A stretch of DNA of 47,763 bases from Desulfuromonas sp. GTDB lineage: Bacteria; Desulfobacterota; Desulfuromonadia; Desulfuromonadales; Desulfuromonadaceae. Shown here piece after piece: positions 29,125 through 38,903 of the stretch. The notes under the pieces are model-generated. The model worked only from the letters and a program-made list of their open reading frames with translations, was not told where the DNA came from and did not search any database. Location: positions 1 to 47,763 of the forward strand of contig PKUE01000186.1 of NCBI GenBank assembly GCA_002869685.1, read 5' to 3'. The position numbers and the translations under genes were made by a program. Within the stretch, counting starts at the first letter, position 1, and each line of letters begins with the position of its first letter.

Positions 29125-29955
29125 ATGAAAACAAACAATTCCGCTGCTTATCAGCTTCGCATCTATCTCTTTCTTGTTGTCGCCGTCATTTGCCTGAGTA
29201 CGTTGTGTTTTATGCTCACGGAGCACCTGAGCTTCAGCGAAGCGCTTTATTTCAGTGTGGTTACCATGTCCAGCGTAGGCTATGGCGACATTTTGCCGCA
29301 AACAACGTTGGGACGCCTGTTCGCCATGGTGTTTATTGTTCTGGGTGCCGTGACGTTTTTGAGTTTTGTTGGTCGGGCAACGGAATTGATGTTGAATCGG
29401 CGTGAGGATGAAAGTAAGCGCAGAAAGTTGCATATGCTGGTGGGGGTGTTTTTCGACGAGATTGGCCACACCTTGCTGAGACAGCTGGTGGACCATCTGC
29501 CTCTTTCGGATTCTGATCGAGGTCGTTTTGAGTTTGACGGCACCTGGAAACGGCGCGACTTTCGCACCTTGAGTGCCTTTGCCACCACACTGCCATTGGT
29601 CTTGGAGCGGCCCGAAGATTTGGTGCGGTCCAGTTCGGAAGCGATTCCCGCCGTCAAGCCTCTGCTTATCCGGCTGCTAGAGAATCCGGCGGTTCTGGAG
29701 CATAGCGCTTTTTCGGAACTGTTACTGGCCTTGTTTCATTTTGAACAGGAATTGGGCTTTCGCGCGCATTGTACCGCGTTGCCCGAGAGTGACTTGAACC
29801 ACTTGAGTCTTGATGCGGTTCGGGTTTATCGCCTGTTACTGCCTCAGTGGTTGGACTATCTGGAACATCTGCAGCAGGATTACCCTTATCTTTATTCACT
29901 GCAGGTGCGGGTAAATCCGTTTCGCACGGCGCCATCGGCTCTGATCACGTCTTGA
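29125..29955 (+). CDS. Two-TM potassium-channel-like protein with non-RCK C-terminus
   Basis: The 276-residue protein starts at ATG 29125 (frame open to 29029 but with unlikely residues). Helix 1 (about 11-32), a pore loop with the filter TMSSVGYGD (about 51-59) and helix 2 (about 70-93) make an Ion_trans_2-type pore. The first filter residues are S-S rather than the common T-T. Instead of an RCK/TrkA domain, the C-terminal 180 residues are mainly helical and unrecognised. Probably a homotetrameric inner-membrane K+ channel; selectivity is inferred from the GYG motif. Confidence 0.82.
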   Translation: MKTNNSAAYQLRIYLFLVVAVICLSTLCFMLTEHLSFSEALYFSVVTMSSVGYGDILPQTTLGRLFAMVFIVLGAVTFLSFVGRATELMLNRREDESKRRKLHMLVGVFFDEIGHTLLRQLVDHLPLSDSDRGRFEFDGTWKRRDFRTLSAFATTLPLVLERPEDLVRSSSEAIPAVKPLLIRLLENPAVLEHSAFSELLLALFHFEQELGFRAHCTALPESDLNHLSLDAVRVYRLLLPQWLDYLEHLQQDYPYLYSLQVRVNPFRTAPSALITS

Positions 29956-30003
29956 GTGTTGGTCTACGGAGGGGCTGTTGGTCAGATTGCGGGGAGCGTA
30001 AGA

Positions 30004-30026
30004 GGGAGCCGCATGGTGCGGCTCCC
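30004..30026. terminator. Hairpin between channel gene and ppi gene
   Basis: A perfect 10-bp GC-rich stem (30004-30013 with 30017-30026) and 3-base loop sits between two convergent genes. Neither side has a real T tract, so termination strength is doubtful. Confidence 0.5.
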
Positions 30027-30034
30027 CAGAAAAA

Positions 30035-30547
30035 TCAGTCTTCAAGTACGCTGGCTTTGAGGATGGTGACAGGTTCCACCGGCACATCCTGATGGTAGCC
30101 TTTGTTGCCGGTGGGAACTTTCTCGATGGCATGGACGATCTCCATTCCCTCAACAACTTTGCCGAACACCGCATAACCAAAGGCTTCCGGGCGCGGGTCG
30201 CGGTGGTCGAGGAAGTCGTTGTCATTGACGTTGATGAAGAACTGTGAGGTTGCGCTGTCCACCACCTGGGTACGGGCCATGGCGATGGTGCCGTAGAGGT
30301 TTTTCAGTCCGTTGTCGGCTTCGTTTTTGATCGGAGTTTTGCCACGGTTTTCCTCCATCTCAGCGTTCATGCCGCCGCCTTGAATCATAAAGCCGGGGAT
30401 GACACGGTGAAAGATGGTGTTGTCGTAAAATCCGCTCTGTACGTAAGCCAAAAAATTGTTGACGCTGATCGGGGCCTGCTCAGCATTCAGTTCCAGTACG
30501 ATATCGCCTTGCGAAGTTTGCAGGGCCACTTTCGGGGTGTCGGCCAT
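30035..30547 (-). CDS. ppiB: Cyclophilin-type peptidyl-prolyl isomerase (PpiB-like)
   Basis: The 170-residue protein starts at ATG 30547 with AAAGGAGA upstream. It contains [13 protein letters not shown] (catalytic arginine and phenylalanine) and the [13 protein letters not shown] block of cyclophilins, and lacks a signal peptide, so it is a cytoplasmic prolyl isomerase. Length and motifs match bacterial PpiB. It is convergent with the channel gene. Confidence 0.95.
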   Translation of the reverse strand: MADTPKVALQTSQGDIVLELNAEQAPISVNNFLAYVQSGFYDNTIFHRVIPGFMIQGGGMNAEMEENRGKTPIKNEADNGLKNLYGTIAMARTQVVDSATSQFFINVNDNDFLDHRDPRPEAFGYAVFGKVVEGMEIVHAIEKVPTGNKGYHQDVPVEPVTILKASVLED

Positions 30548-30707
30548 GAAGGTCTCCTTTGTTGGTGCGGTATTAAAATGGCAGCGTTGACGCTGCGAGG
30601 TCTGGAACAATGCGCGCACTGTCCATCCCCATGTCGCGGACACTAACATAGAGTTGTGCCGAGTTCAATTTTTCCCGAGCGTTGCTCACCGGGGACCTTT
30701 TAAATGT

Positions 30708-30735
30708 TTGCCCACCAGGTGATTCCTGTTATAGT
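30708..30735 (+). promoter_or_regulatory. Candidate sigma-70-type promoter for the SHOCT gene
   Basis: TTGCCC (30708-30713), a 16-base spacer and TATAGT (30730-30735) lie 80 bases upstream of the ATG at 30816. Four of six and five of six matches to consensus. Confidence 0.5.
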
Positions 30736-30815
30736 GGGCGCCGCAGATTATGGGCATCTCGTCGTGGTGGAGATGCTGCCTCTGCTTGAAGTGCGTAATT
30801 CTGGAATGAAATGCG

Positions 30816-31340
30816 ATGGCACAGAATTCTGGCGATACCGGAATCGCTAAAAATATCTTTGTGGGCTATTTTGTCCTGATCCTCCATGTCCTTCTGCTGG
30901 TACTGCTTGGCGTTTTCGTGGTTTTTTTTCGCGGTCTGGTCGAGTATATGCCGTGGATTCTTGGCGGTGGAGGCGTGTTGCTAGGGGTGTCCGGCTACCT
31001 GTTTTACCGCCGGTTGAAGCGCAGCAGCAAAACGCTGAAAGAGACACTGGACGATCATGCTCCCAATCGACCGATGGAGATCAGCCTGCTTGGCGGCCTG
31101 GCCTCGTTTCGGGTCGGAACGACTCAATCCGGATCGGTGACCATGGGTGCGCCGTTGCAGCTGGAAGATCCTGAAACCTCGCGGTTACGCAGTCTTGACC
31201 GCTTGGCGGACATGTATAATAAGGGCCTGATCAGTAAAGAGGAGTTTGAGCTGTTGAAAAAAGATGTTCTGCAGCCAAAGTCCGCTGGGGATAGTGGCTC
31301 TCCATCTGAGATCATTGATGTTGATTTTACCAGCAAGTGA
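30816..31340 (+). CDS. Two-TM membrane protein with C-terminal SHOCT domain
   Basis: The 174-residue protein has two transmembrane helices (about residues 16-38 and 46-63), a basic loop, a middle region and a C-terminal SHOCT motif (RLADMYNKGLISKEEFELLK, about 128-148), a short helical hairpin found at the ends of many membrane or secreted proteins and thought to mediate oligomerisation. No reaction can be assigned. It is monocistronic, with its own promoter and terminator. Confidence 0.82.
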   Translation: MAQNSGDTGIAKNIFVGYFVLILHVLLLVLLGVFVVFFRGLVEYMPWILGGGGVLLGVSGYLFYRRLKRSSKTLKETLDDHAPNRPMEISLLGGLASFRVGTTQSGSVTMGAPLQLEDPETSRLRSLDRLADMYNKGLISKEEFELLKKDVLQPKSAGDSGSPSEIIDVDFTSK

Positions 31341-31363
31341 CGTTGTTGTTGGGTGATGGGCGG

Positions 31364-31389
31364 GCAACTGAAAAAAAAGTTGCTTTTTT
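31364..31389 (+). terminator. Intrinsic terminator of the SHOCT gene
   Basis: Arms GCAACT (31364-31369) and AGTTGC (31378-31383) close an A-rich loop and are followed by six T. Confidence 0.75.
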
Positions 31390-31424
31390 AAATTCAGAAT
31401 GATAAACAACAGCGTCTTGTATGT

Positions 31425-31501
<77 letters not shown>

Positions 31502-31511
31502 TTAAATACAA

Positions 31512-31588
31512 GCGCCAGTAGCTCAGCTGGATAGAGCATGTGACTTCTAATCACAGGGTCGAGGGTTCGAGTCCTTCCTGGCGCGCCA
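31512..31588 (+). tRNA. tRNA-Arg (anticodon UCU)
   Basis: Acceptor GCGCCAG pairs with CTGGCGC; anticodon stem TGTGA/TCACA encloses CTTCTAA (anticodon TCT); T loop TTCGAGT; CCA is encoded. It reads AGA/AGG codons. Only 10 bases separate it from tRNA-Pro, so both are probably processed from one transcript. Confidence 0.96.
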
Positions 31589-31608
31589 CTCAACAACCCT
31601 GAATTTGG

Positions 31609-31637
31609 TTGACAATAATTTGGCCGGTAAGTAGTAT
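31609..31637 (+). promoter_or_regulatory. Strong candidate promoter for tRNA-His
   Basis: A perfect TTGACA (31609-31614), a 17-base spacer and TAGTAT (31632-31637) end 15 bases before the tRNA. The placement would give a short 5' leader. Confidence 0.7.
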
Positions 31638-31652
31638 GGCCTCCTCGTTTAT

Positions 31653-31729
31653 GGTGGGTGTAGCTCAGTTGGTAGAGCGCTGGATTGTGACTCCAGTTGT
31701 CGAGGGTTCAAATCCCTTCACTCACCCCA
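31653..31729 (+). tRNA. tRNA-His (anticodon GUG)
   Basis: Anticodon stem CTGGA/TCCAG encloses TTGTGAC (anticodon GTG). The acceptor GTGGGTG (31654-31660) pairs with CACTCAC, and the extra encoded G at 31653 pairs with C73, the G-1 identity element of tRNA-His. CCA is encoded at 31727-31729. Confidence 0.96.
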
Positions 31730-31740
31730 TTTACCATGAT

Positions 31741-31803
31741 AGACTCGATCGTCGATGTTCTTGTCGGACTCCCGGCGAGAGTAGCGACGATCGAGTCTTT
31801 TTT
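31741..31803 (+). terminator. Long-stem intrinsic terminator after tRNA-His
   Basis: A perfect 14-bp stem (31741-31754 with 31785-31798) is followed by a T run to 31803. The 30-base loop could fold further. It isolates tRNA-His from tRNA-Leu. Confidence 0.88.
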
Positions 31804-31888
31804 AGTTTTGGCTCCTGTGACAGGATTGTTTTCACTCCTGTTCGGGCAGGAAGCCCCGGCCCGTGAGTAACGGGTGTATCGCCGTAAT

Positions 31889-31971
31889 GCGAGAGTGGCG
31901 GAATTGGCAGACGCACTGGATTTAGGATCCAGCGGGCAACCGTGGGAGTTCGAGTCTCCCCTCTCGCACCA
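31889..31971 (+). tRNA. tRNA-Leu (anticodon UAG)
   Basis: An 83-base class II tRNA: acceptor GCGAGAG/CTCTCGC, anticodon stem CTGGA/TCCAG with loop TTTAGGA (anticodon TAG), a variable arm and encoded CCA. Confidence 0.95.
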
Positions 31972-31979
31972 AGAACATT

Positions 31980-32003
31980 CAGGGGCCATAGTGCCCCTGT
32001 TTT
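31980..32003 (+). terminator. Intrinsic terminator after tRNA-Leu
   Basis: Arms CAGGGGC (31980-31986) and GCCCCTG (31993-31999) followed by TTTT. It closes the tRNA cluster ahead of tig. Confidence 0.8.
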
Positions 32004-32064
32004 GTCTGTAGTGATTTTCCGGTTTGTCAGGTTATCGATATTTTAATCAAGTGAGGTTATCCGC

Positions 32065-33390
32065 ATGAATGTTCAAGTAGAAAACGTAAGCTCCATCAAA
32101 AAGAAAATTTCAGTTGAAGTAAGTGCTGAGCGCGTCAGTGAAGAGATCGCCAAGGCCTATAAAAAAATCGCCAAGTCTGCAAAAGTAAAAGGTTTTCGTG
32201 CAGGCAAGGTGCCTATGTCTGTCGTCGAGCGTTTTTATGGCGATCAGATGCAGCAGGAAGTTATTGGTCGGCTGATTCACGAAACATATTACAAGGCGCT
32301 GGTGGATAACGATATTGCGGCTATTTCCGAGCCTTCCATTGAGGACAGCAGCGCTCTGGAAAAAGACAAGCCTTTCAGCTATGAAGCTCATGTTGAGGTA
32401 AAACCTGAAGTAACCGCCAAGGATTATACTGGCATTGAACTGAAGAAAGAGATCTTTGAGTTTGATGAGAAAGTGGTTGATGAGCGCCTGAACGAAATGC
32501 TCAACAGCCGTTCTTCCCAGGTTGTCGCCGAGCGCGACGATGCCCAGAATGGTGACTTCGTTACGATCGATTTCGAAGGCTTCGTTGATGGTGTGGCATT
32601 TGAGGGTGGTGCGGCCCAGGATCATGTTCTCGAACTTGGTTCCGGCAGCTTTATCCCCGGTTTTGAAGAGCAGCTGGTTGGCCTGAAACGGGGCGAGGAG
32701 AAAGAGATTAACGTCACTTTCCCGGAAGAATATGGAAATAAAGACCTTGCCGGTAAGGAATCTACTTTCAAAATTGCCCTGAAAGAGATTAAAGTAAAGG
32801 AAGTACCGGAGCTTGATGATGAATTTGCCAAAGGCTACGGTGCAGAAAGTGCTGAAGACCTGCGTAACAAAATCAAGGATGGTTACACCAAACAGGAAAC
32901 CTCCCGGATCGACGAAGACCTCAAAGAACGTCTTATTACTGTTCTGGTTGAGCGTAATGAAGTGGAAGTTCCTGACACCATGATTGAGCGTCAGCTTGAC
33001 TTTATGCATAAAAACATCACCAATCGTCTGCGTTCTCAAGGCATGACTCTGGAAATGATGGGGATGAACGACGAGGCTTTCCGCGTTATGTACCGTGAGA
33101 CTGCTGTCAAACAGGTTCAGGGCAGTCTGTTGCTGGAAGCCATTGGTCAGCAGGAAAATATTTCTGTTGATGAAGGTGAGATTGACAGCCGCCTTGAGGA
33201 AATTGCCGAAATGGCCAATGCCCCTCTCGACGAAGTCAAAAAATACTATGCTTCTGAAGAGGCCCGCAAAGGTCTGTTGGCCCAGATCGAAGAAGAAAAA
33301 GTGATTACCTATTTGTTGGGTCAATCCAAAATCGAGGAAGTGACCAAAGACGCGTTGGCGGAAAAACCGGCTGACGAAGAACAGGAGTAA
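32065..33390 (+). CDS. tig: Trigger factor
   Basis: Ribosome-bound chaperone with prolyl isomerase activity, 441 residues. The N-terminal ribosome-binding domain carries the signature [17 protein letters not shown] (about 44-60), the central FKBP-type domain (about 150-245) includes [14 protein letters not shown] and the [13 protein letters not shown] block, and the C-terminal domain is the helical substrate-binding part ending in an acidic tail. The start at ATG 32065 has GTGAGG upstream. It leads the tig-clpP-clpX-lon block, which places folding and degradation of new proteins in one transcription unit. Confidence 0.98.
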   Translation: MNVQVENVSSIKKKISVEVSAERVSEEIAKAYKKIAKSAKVKGFRAGKVPMSVVERFYGDQMQQEVIGRLIHETYYKALVDNDIAAISEPSIEDSSALEKDKPFSYEAHVEVKPEVTAKDYTGIELKKEIFEFDEKVVDERLNEMLNSRSSQVVAERDDAQNGDFVTIDFEGFVDGVAFEGGAAQDHVLELGSGSFIPGFEEQLVGLKRGEEKEINVTFPEEYGNKDLAGKESTFKIALKEIKVKEVPELDDEFAKGYGAESAEDLRNKIKDGYTKQETSRIDEDLKERLITVLVERNEVEVPDTMIERQLDFMHKNITNRLRSQGMTLEMMGMNDEAFRVMYRETAVKQVQGSLLLEAIGQQENISVDEGEIDSRLEEIAEMANAPLDEVKKYYASEEARKGLLAQIEEEKVITYLLGQSKIEEVTKDALAEKPADEEQE

Positions 33391-33394
33391 CTCA

Positions 33395-33982
33395 ATGAGT
33401 CTTGTCCCGATCGTTGTCGAGCAAACAGGGCGTGGGGAACGTTCCTACGATATCTATTCACGTCTGCTTAAAGATCGGATTATTTTTCTCGGGGGAGGGA
33501 TTGATGATCAGATTTCCAATCTGGTGATCGCCCAGTTGTTGTTTTTAGAATCGGAAGATCCCGAGAAGGATATCCATCTTTACATCAATTCTCCCGGGGG
33601 GGTGGTTACCGCTGGTATGGCCATTTATGATACAATGCAGTACATCAAGGCCCCGGTATCCACGATTTGCGTGGGACAAGCTGCAAGTATGGGCGCCGTA
33701 TTGCTGGCTGCCGGCGCGGAAGGGAAACGCTTTTCGCTGCCTAATTCACGGATTATGATCCATCAACCGCTGGGCGGTTTTCAGGGTCAGGCAAGCGATA
33801 TCAGTATTCACGCCCAGGAAATTCTTCGCATGCGTGAAGAGTTGAATCGAATTCTGGCCCACCACAGTGGTCAGGATATCGATACCATTGCCCGAGACAC
33901 CGAGCGTGATTTCTTTATGGGCGCTCAAGAGGCCAAAAACTATGGCCTGGTTGACCAAATTGTCACCCGGGACAAGGTCTGA
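33395..33982 (+). CDS. clpP: ATP-dependent Clp protease proteolytic subunit
   Basis: Serine peptidase forming the tetradecameric chamber, 195 residues. The catalytic serine is S98 in [10 protein letters not shown] and the histidine is H123 in MIHQPLGG; the aspartate lies in the [10 protein letters not shown] neighbourhood. It begins four bases after tig, and the AGGAG used for initiation overlaps the tig end, so the two are tightly linked. There is no long propeptide before [13 protein letters not shown], close to the mature N-terminus. Confidence 0.98.
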   Translation: MSLVPIVVEQTGRGERSYDIYSRLLKDRIIFLGGGIDDQISNLVIAQLLFLESEDPEKDIHLYINSPGGVVTAGMAIYDTMQYIKAPVSTICVGQAASMGAVLLAAGAEGKRFSLPNSRIMIHQPLGGFQGQASDISIHAQEILRMREELNRILAHHSGQDIDTIARDTERDFFMGAQEAKNYGLVDQIVTRDKV

Positions 33983-34000
33983 TAAGAGTGGAGGGACGTT

Positions 34001-35245
34001 ATGGAGCACAATGACGATCATTCAGGTGATTTAACCTGTTCATTCTGCGGCAAATCGCAGGACGATGTAAAAAAACTCATCGCCGGACCATCTGTGTATA
34101 TCTGCGACGAGTGTATTGATTTGTGTCAGGAGATTATCGCTGAAGAACTTGGCAGCGAAGAGGTCACTGAATCGGAAACCCTTCCGGCTCCTGCTGAAAT
34201 CCGTGCGACCCTTGACGATTATGTGGTGGGACAGAATTGGGCGAAGAAAGTTCTCTCGGTCGCAGTTTATAACCACTACAAACGGATCAAATATTCCGCT
34301 AAGGGCGATGATGTTGAGATTCAGAAGAGCAATATTCTTCTGCTCGGCCCTACCGGGAGTGGCAAGACCTTGTTGGCCCAGACGCTGGCGCGAGTGTTGA
34401 ATGTCCCGTTTGCGATGGCGGATGCGACAAATCTGACCGAAGCTGGCTATGTTGGCGAAGATGTCGAAAATATCGTTTTGAGCCTGGTCCAGGCTGCCGA
34501 TTACGATGTTGAGAAAGCCCAGCGCGGGATTATCTATATTGATGAGATCGACAAGATTGCCCGCAAAAGCGAATCGCCGTCGATTACTCGCGATGTCTCC
34601 GGTGAAGGGGTTCAGCAGGCTCTGTTGAAAATCATCGAGGGAACAACCGCCAGCATACCGCCCAAAGGCGGGCGGAAACATCCCCAGCAGGAATTCATCA
34701 AGGTGGATACCTCGAATATCCTGTTTATCTGTGGTGGGGCGTTCTCCGGTCTGGAGGATGTTATTTCGCAACGGATTGGTAAGAAAACCATCGGGTTTGG
34801 TGCCAATGTCCGCACGGCCAGTGAAGCAACACTGGGTAAACTCCTCAAAGATATTGAGCCGGGTGATCTGCTCAAATATGGATTGATCCCTGAGTTTATC
34901 GGGCGTTTGCCGGTGATTGCGACGCTCGAAGAGCTGGATGAAGAAGCCTTGGTGCTGATCCTCAAAGAGCCGAAGAATGCGCTGGTGCGTCAGTACCAGA
35001 AGTTGCTTGACCTTGAAGACGTTGCCCTCAAGTTCACCGATGGTGCACTGGTGGCCGTGGCAAAAGAGGCGGCACGGCGCAAAACGGGAGCTCGCGGGTT
35101 GCGTTCGATTCTTGAAGAGGTGATGCTCGATATCATGTACGATGTCCCCTCTCAGAAGCACGTTAAAGAGGTTGTGATCAGCGAAGATGTGGTCGTGAAG
35201 AAAACGGCACCGCTCATTGTTTATGATTGCGCTGAATCCGCCTGA
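34001..35245 (+). CDS. clpX: ATP-dependent Clp protease ATP-binding subunit ClpX
   Basis: AAA+ unfoldase that feeds ClpP, 414 residues. It has the N-terminal zinc-binding domain (CSFCGKSQ and CDECIDLC, about residues 11-40), Walker [13 protein letters not shown], Walker [11 protein letters not shown], the pore loop GYVGEDVE, sensor regions, and the I-G-F-G loop used to dock on ClpP (KKTIGFGAN, about 265). Nineteen bases separate it from clpP. Confidence 0.98.
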   Translation: MEHNDDHSGDLTCSFCGKSQDDVKKLIAGPSVYICDECIDLCQEIIAEELGSEEVTESETLPAPAEIRATLDDYVVGQNWAKKVLSVAVYNHYKRIKYSAKGDDVEIQKSNILLLGPTGSGKTLLAQTLARVLNVPFAMADATNLTEAGYVGEDVENIVLSLVQAADYDVEKAQRGIIYIDEIDKIARKSESPSITRDVSGEGVQQALLKIIEGTTASIPPKGGRKHPQQEFIKVDTSNILFICGGAFSGLEDVISQRIGKKTIGFGANVRTASEATLGKLLKDIEPGDLLKYGLIPEFIGRLPVIATLEELDEEALVLILKEPKNALVRQYQKLLDLEDVALKFTDGALVAVAKEAARRKTGARGLRSILEEVMLDIMYDVPSQKHVKEVVISEDVVVKKTAPLIVYDCAESA

Positions 35246-35269
35246 TCCTATTGATTATTTGGAAAGTTG

Positions 35270-37657
35270 ATGACTGAAATATCAGAAACTCCTGAACGCT
35301 TTGAGGGAGCAGGGGCAATCCCCCTGCTCCCTTTGCGCGATATTGTAATTTTTCCTGAAATGGTGACGCCATTATTTGTCGGGCGTCCCCGTTCAATTGC
35401 GGCGCTTGAAAAAGCCATGGATGGTCAACGGCTGATTTTTCTCGTCGCTCAGAACGATGCCGAAGTCGATGAACCTGGTCGCGAAGACCTGTTTGCCATC
35501 GGCACCGTTGCCAAGATTTCCCAATTGCTCAAATTACCCGACGGCACGATGAAGTTGCTGGTGGAGGGGATGGTTCGTGCGCAGTTAATCGACCTGGTCG
35601 AAGACGATACCTGCACCATGGCCAGCTGCGAAGAGATCCAGGAAGGCAGTTGTGGCTCTCTTGAAACGCAGGCGTTGGTGCGCAGTGCCAAAGAATTGTT
35701 TGATGGCTATGTCACGTACAGCCGCAAAGTTCCCGCCGAAGTGGTTACTGCGGTTGAAAATGTAACAAGTGCCGGTAACCTTGCTGATATCATCACGGCT
35801 CACCTCAATCTGCGCGTTGATGAAAAGCAGGAAGTTCTTGAGCTGATTGACACCTGTGAACGACTTGAGTTGCTCCTTGAATTGATGGAGCGGGAAGTCG
35901 AAATTCTCAAGATCGAGAAAAAAATTCGCAAGCGGGTCAAAAACCAGATGGAGCGGACGCAAAAAGAGTATTACCTCAACGAGCAGATGCGTGCGATCCA
36001 GAAAGAACTTGGCGACAAAGATGAGTTTAAACAGGAACTGATCGAGCTGGAAGAGCAGATTGAAAAACGCAAGATGTCTCGCGAGGCAACAGAAAAGGCG
36101 ACGGCGGAGTTGCGTAAGCTCAAAATGATGTCACCTATGTCCGCAGAAGCCACCGTCGTACGCAATTACATTGACTGGCTGTTGTCGATGCCGTGGCAGA
36201 AGGGGACGCGTGACAGCAGTGATTTGAATCGTGCTAAAGCGATTCTCGATGAAGATCATTACGGGCTCGACAAAGTCAAAGAGCGGATTCTCGAGCATCT
36301 TGCCGTTCAGACCCTGGTTAAAAAGATCAAGGGGCCCATCCTATGCCTGGTTGGGCCTCCTGGGGTTGGTAAAACTTCGCTGGGTCGTTCCATTGCCCGG
36401 GCGATCAATCGCAAGTTTATCCGTATCTCCCTTGGGGGAGTGCGGGACGAAGCGGAAATCCGTGGCCACCGCCGTACTTATATCGGTGCTATGCCCGGTA
36501 AAATCATTCAGAGTATGAAAAAAGCTGCGGTGCGTAATCCGGTTTTTCTGCTCGACGAGATCGACAAGATGTCGATGGATTTTCGTGGTGACCCTTCTTC
36601 TGCGCTGCTCGAAGTTCTTGATCCGGAGCAGAATAAGAATTTTGGCGATCACTTTCTCGATCTTGACTATGATTTGTCTAACGTGATGTTTATCACGACG
36701 GCCAACTCCCTGCAGGGTATCCCTGCGCCGCTGCTTGATCGGATGGAGATTGTTCAACTGGATGGTTACACCGAAGAGGAAAAAACCCATATTGCCCGTG
36801 AGCACCTGATTGGCAAACAGCTGCAGGAGCATGGACTGGTCGGTTATGATATCCGATTCAGTTCAGCGGCACTCAAAGAGGTGATTCGCCTGTACACCCG
36901 GGAGTCGGGTGTACGTGATTTGGAGCGACGCCTTGCAGCCATATGCCGTAAAATTGCGCGACAGCTCGTTGATAGCGGGTCAAAAAAGGAAAAAATCGTC
37001 GTTGGAGTTCCTCAGGTAAATAAATTTTTAGGGGTGCCATCACACCGTTTCGGACGGAAAGATCAGTCCTCTTTGTGTGGTGTTTCGACCGGGCTTGCCT
37101 GGACTCAGTCCGGTGGTGAAATCCTGATGATTGAAGTGCTTGAGTTACCGGGACAAGGCAAGTTGACAGTGACCGGAAAACTTGGCGAGGTCATGCAGGA
37201 ATCCGCTCAGGCTGCTGTCGCTTATGTGCGTTCCCGCTGGCAGGAATTAGGGCTTGAAAAAGAGTTCTATCGCCAAATAGACTTGCATATTCACGTACCT
37301 GAGGGTGCTATCCCCAAAGACGGCCCCTCTGCCGGGATTACGATGGCCACGGCGATTGCCTCGGCGTTGACCCGGCGTCCTGTCAACTGTAACCTGGGGA
37401 TGACGGGAGAAATTAACTTGCGTGGTGAGGTTCTTGCCATTGGCGGCTTGAAGGAAAAGCTGCTTGCCGCGCGCAGGGCGGGACTGGAAACCGTTCTGAT
37501 TCCTCAAGAGAACGACAAGGATTTACAGGAGATACCGGACAGTTTGAAAAGGGGGATTGAGATCCATTGTGTGACGCATATGGATCAAGTTTTGGCACAA
37601 GCGTTGCTAGAACAACCCTGCGAGAAAAATAGGCCTGGGGAGAAGGCAGATAAATAA
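35270..37657 (+). CDS. lon: ATP-dependent protease Lon
   Basis: Processive AAA+ protease for misfolded and regulatory proteins, 795 residues from ATG 35270 (a TTG three bases earlier is also in frame; GGAAAG at 35261 suits either). Domains: LON substrate-binding N-terminus ([16 protein letters not shown]), coiled-coil linker (about 190-290), AAA+ with GPPGVGKTS and [10 protein letters not shown], and the S16 protease domain with catalytic S687 in KDGPSAGIT and K730 in GGLKEK. The gene ends the tig-clpP-clpX-lon run. Confidence 0.98.
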   Translation: MTEISETPERFEGAGAIPLLPLRDIVIFPEMVTPLFVGRPRSIAALEKAMDGQRLIFLVAQNDAEVDEPGREDLFAIGTVAKISQLLKLPDGTMKLLVEGMVRAQLIDLVEDDTCTMASCEEIQEGSCGSLETQALVRSAKELFDGYVTYSRKVPAEVVTAVENVTSAGNLADIITAHLNLRVDEKQEVLELIDTCERLELLLELMEREVEILKIEKKIRKRVKNQMERTQKEYYLNEQMRAIQKELGDKDEFKQELIELEEQIEKRKMSREATEKATAELRKLKMMSPMSAEATVVRNYIDWLLSMPWQKGTRDSSDLNRAKAILDEDHYGLDKVKERILEHLAVQTLVKKIKGPILCLVGPPGVGKTSLGRSIARAINRKFIRISLGGVRDEAEIRGHRRTYIGAMPGKIIQSMKKAAVRNPVFLLDEIDKMSMDFRGDPSSALLEVLDPEQNKNFGDHFLDLDYDLSNVMFITTANSLQGIPAPLLDRMEIVQLDGYTEEEKTHIAREHLIGKQLQEHGLVGYDIRFSSAALKEVIRLYTRESGVRDLERRLAAICRKIARQLVDSGSKKEKIVVGVPQVNKFLGVPSHRFGRKDQSSLCGVSTGLAWTQSGGEILMIEVLELPGQGKLTVTGKLGEVMQESAQAAVAYVRSRWQELGLEKEFYRQIDLHIHVPEGAIPKDGPSAGITMATAIASALTRRPVNCNLGMTGEINLRGEVLAIGGLKEKLLAARRAGLETVLIPQENDKDLQEIPDSLKRGIEIHCVTHMDQVLAQALLEQPCEKNRPGEKADK

Positions 37658-37692
37658 TCGTTCATTCTGCTGTTGATGGTGCGGTTTTGCCC

Positions 37693-37721
37693 TTGTACTC
37701 TCTATCAATCTTTGTTATAAC
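37693..37721 (+). promoter_or_regulatory. Candidate promoter for the HU gene
   Basis: TTGTAC (37693-37698), a 17-base spacer and TATAAC (37716-37721) lie about 50 bases before the GTG start. The -10 is good, the -35 weak. Confidence 0.45.
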
Positions 37722-37769
37722 TGGCGCGTTTCAGCAACGCAAAACTCATTGAAAACTAGGAGGTTAGCC

Positions 37770-38042
37770 GTGACAAAAACTGAGCTTGTAAATGCAATTG
37801 CCGAGAAAGCTGAACTGAGCAAGTCTGATTCCGAGAAAGCCCTGAAAGCTTTTGTTGACACCGTTACCGAGGCTCTCAAAGCTGGTGACAAAATCGCTCT
37901 GGTTGGTTTTGGTACCTTCAGCGTAGGCGATCGTGCTGCCCGCGTTGGCAAGAATCCTCAAACCGGTGCTGAGATCAAAATTCCTGCCGCTAAAGTACCT
38001 AAATTCAAGGCTGGTAAGGCCCTGAAGGATGCCGTAAATTAA
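37770..38042 (+). CDS. DNA-binding protein HU
   Basis: Nucleoid protein of 90 residues that bends DNA as a dimer. It starts at GTG 37770 with a perfect AGGAGG (37758-37763); beginning here gives the standard [11 protein letters not shown]-terminus. The family signature [21 protein letters not shown] occurs as two parts (GFGTFSV and the RNPQTG-like KNPQTG arm with its intercalating proline). The position directly after lon is the same as hupB in E. coli. Confidence 0.97.
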   Translation: MTKTELVNAIAEKAELSKSDSEKALKAFVDTVTEALKAGDKIALVGFGTFSVGDRAARVGKNPQTGAEIKIPAAKVPKFKAGKALKDAVN

Positions 38043-38124
38043 GTTATAAAAAAAGCGCTGCTAGATGTAATAAGTTCTTTACATCGTTAGGTTAATCTGG
38101 TAGTTTTCAGCGCGTTGATCGAGT

Positions 38125-38201
38125 GGGGCTGTAGTAGAGTCGGTTACAACGCCGGCCTGTCACGCCGGAGGTCGCGGGTTCGAGTCCCGTCAGCCCCGCC
38201 A
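38125..38201 (+). tRNA. tRNA-Asp (anticodon GUC), copy 1
   Basis: Acceptor GGGGCTG/CAGCCCC, anticodon stem CCGGC/GCCGG with loop CTGTCAC (anticodon GTC) and encoded CCA. Identical in sequence to the copy at 38301. Confidence 0.96.
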
Positions 38202-38218
38202 TTCGATAAAAACATTAT

Positions 38219-38294
38219 GGGCGAATAGCTCAGCTGGGAGAGCATCGGTCTTACACACCGAGGGTCACAGGTTCGAGCCCTGTTTCGCCCACCA
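38219..38294 (+). tRNA. tRNA-Val (anticodon UAC)
   Basis: Acceptor GGGCGAA/TTCGCCC, anticodon stem TCGGT/ACCGA with loop CTTACAC (anticodon TAC), encoded CCA, 76 bases. Confidence 0.96.
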
Positions 38295-38300
38295 TAACAA

Positions 38301-38377
38301 GGGGCTGTAGTAGAGTCGGTTACAACGCCGGCCTGTCACGCCGGAGGTCGCGGGTTCGAGTCCCGTCAGCCCCGCCA
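38301..38377 (+). tRNA. tRNA-Asp (anticodon GUC), copy 2
   Basis: A 77-base exact copy of the tRNA-Asp at 38125. Six bases separate it from tRNA-Val, so all three are likely one precursor transcript ending at the terminator just downstream. Confidence 0.96.
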
Positions 38378-38379
38378 TA

Positions 38380-38422
38380 AATAAAAAAAGAGGAGTGATT
38401 TTATCACTCCTCTTTTTTTATT
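38380..38422. terminator. Strong bidirectional terminator after tRNA-Asp
   Basis: A 20-bp perfect inverted repeat (38380-38399 with 38403-38422) with A7 and T7 tracts in the outer stem. It can stop both the tRNA transcript and the convergent thioredoxin-like gene. Confidence 0.93.
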
Positions 38423-38438
38423 GGTTTAATAACCCTGA

Positions 38439-38888
38439 TTACTGGGTAATCAGGGTTTTAATATGGTTGATGTAGTCAGAAACGCTGCCGTAACGGTAGC
38501 CGGTGGTTGCCACCTGTTCTCCTTTGGGGTTGAGAATAATGACCGTCGGGAATCCGCGCACCTGATATGTGCGGGCCAACGCTTCGTTGTGCTCTCTGAG
38601 TTCATTGCTCTGGCGCGTTCTCTTTGGAAAATCCACCTTGAGCAGAACAAGATTTTTTTCCGCATAAGCCAGGAATTCTTCCTGACTTAAAATATCTTTG
38701 TCGAGCTTGATGCACCAGTGGCACCAGTCGGAGCCGCTGAAATTGATGAAGATATGTTTGTTTTCCTTCGCCGCAACGGCCTTGGCTTGATCAATGTTCT
38801 CCAGCCATTGTCCTTCCGCCGCAAAACTAAGTTGAGTGAAGCTAAGCAGTAAGGCACTACACAAGATAAGTAACAACGATCGCTTCAT
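38439..38888 (-). CDS. Secreted thioredoxin-fold protein (thioredoxin_7-like)
   Basis: The 149-residue protein has a signal peptide (about 1-23) and a thioredoxin fold with the active site SDWCHWC (C-H-W-C, about residues 54-60) and the cis-proline segment RGFPTVII. The CHWC centre resembles DsbD C-terminal and related thiol-disulfide proteins that work in the periplasm as reductants or in protein maturation. The upstream gene on the same strand is a nitroreductase 15 bases away, so they are probably co-transcribed. Confidence 0.88.
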   Translation of the reverse strand: MKRSLLLILCSALLLSFTQLSFAAEGQWLENIDQAKAVAAKENKHIFINFSGSDWCHWCIKLDKDILSQEEFLAYAEKNLVLLKVDFPKRTRQSNELREHNEALARTYQVRGFPTVIILNPKGEQVATTGYRYGSVSDYINHIKTLITQ

Positions 38889-38903
38889 ATATTCTCCTTG
38901 GGG

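Noticed and set aside
32110-33324. 404-codon minus-strand frame across tig
   Set aside because: Antisense shadow of trigger factor with no start signal or recognisable domain.
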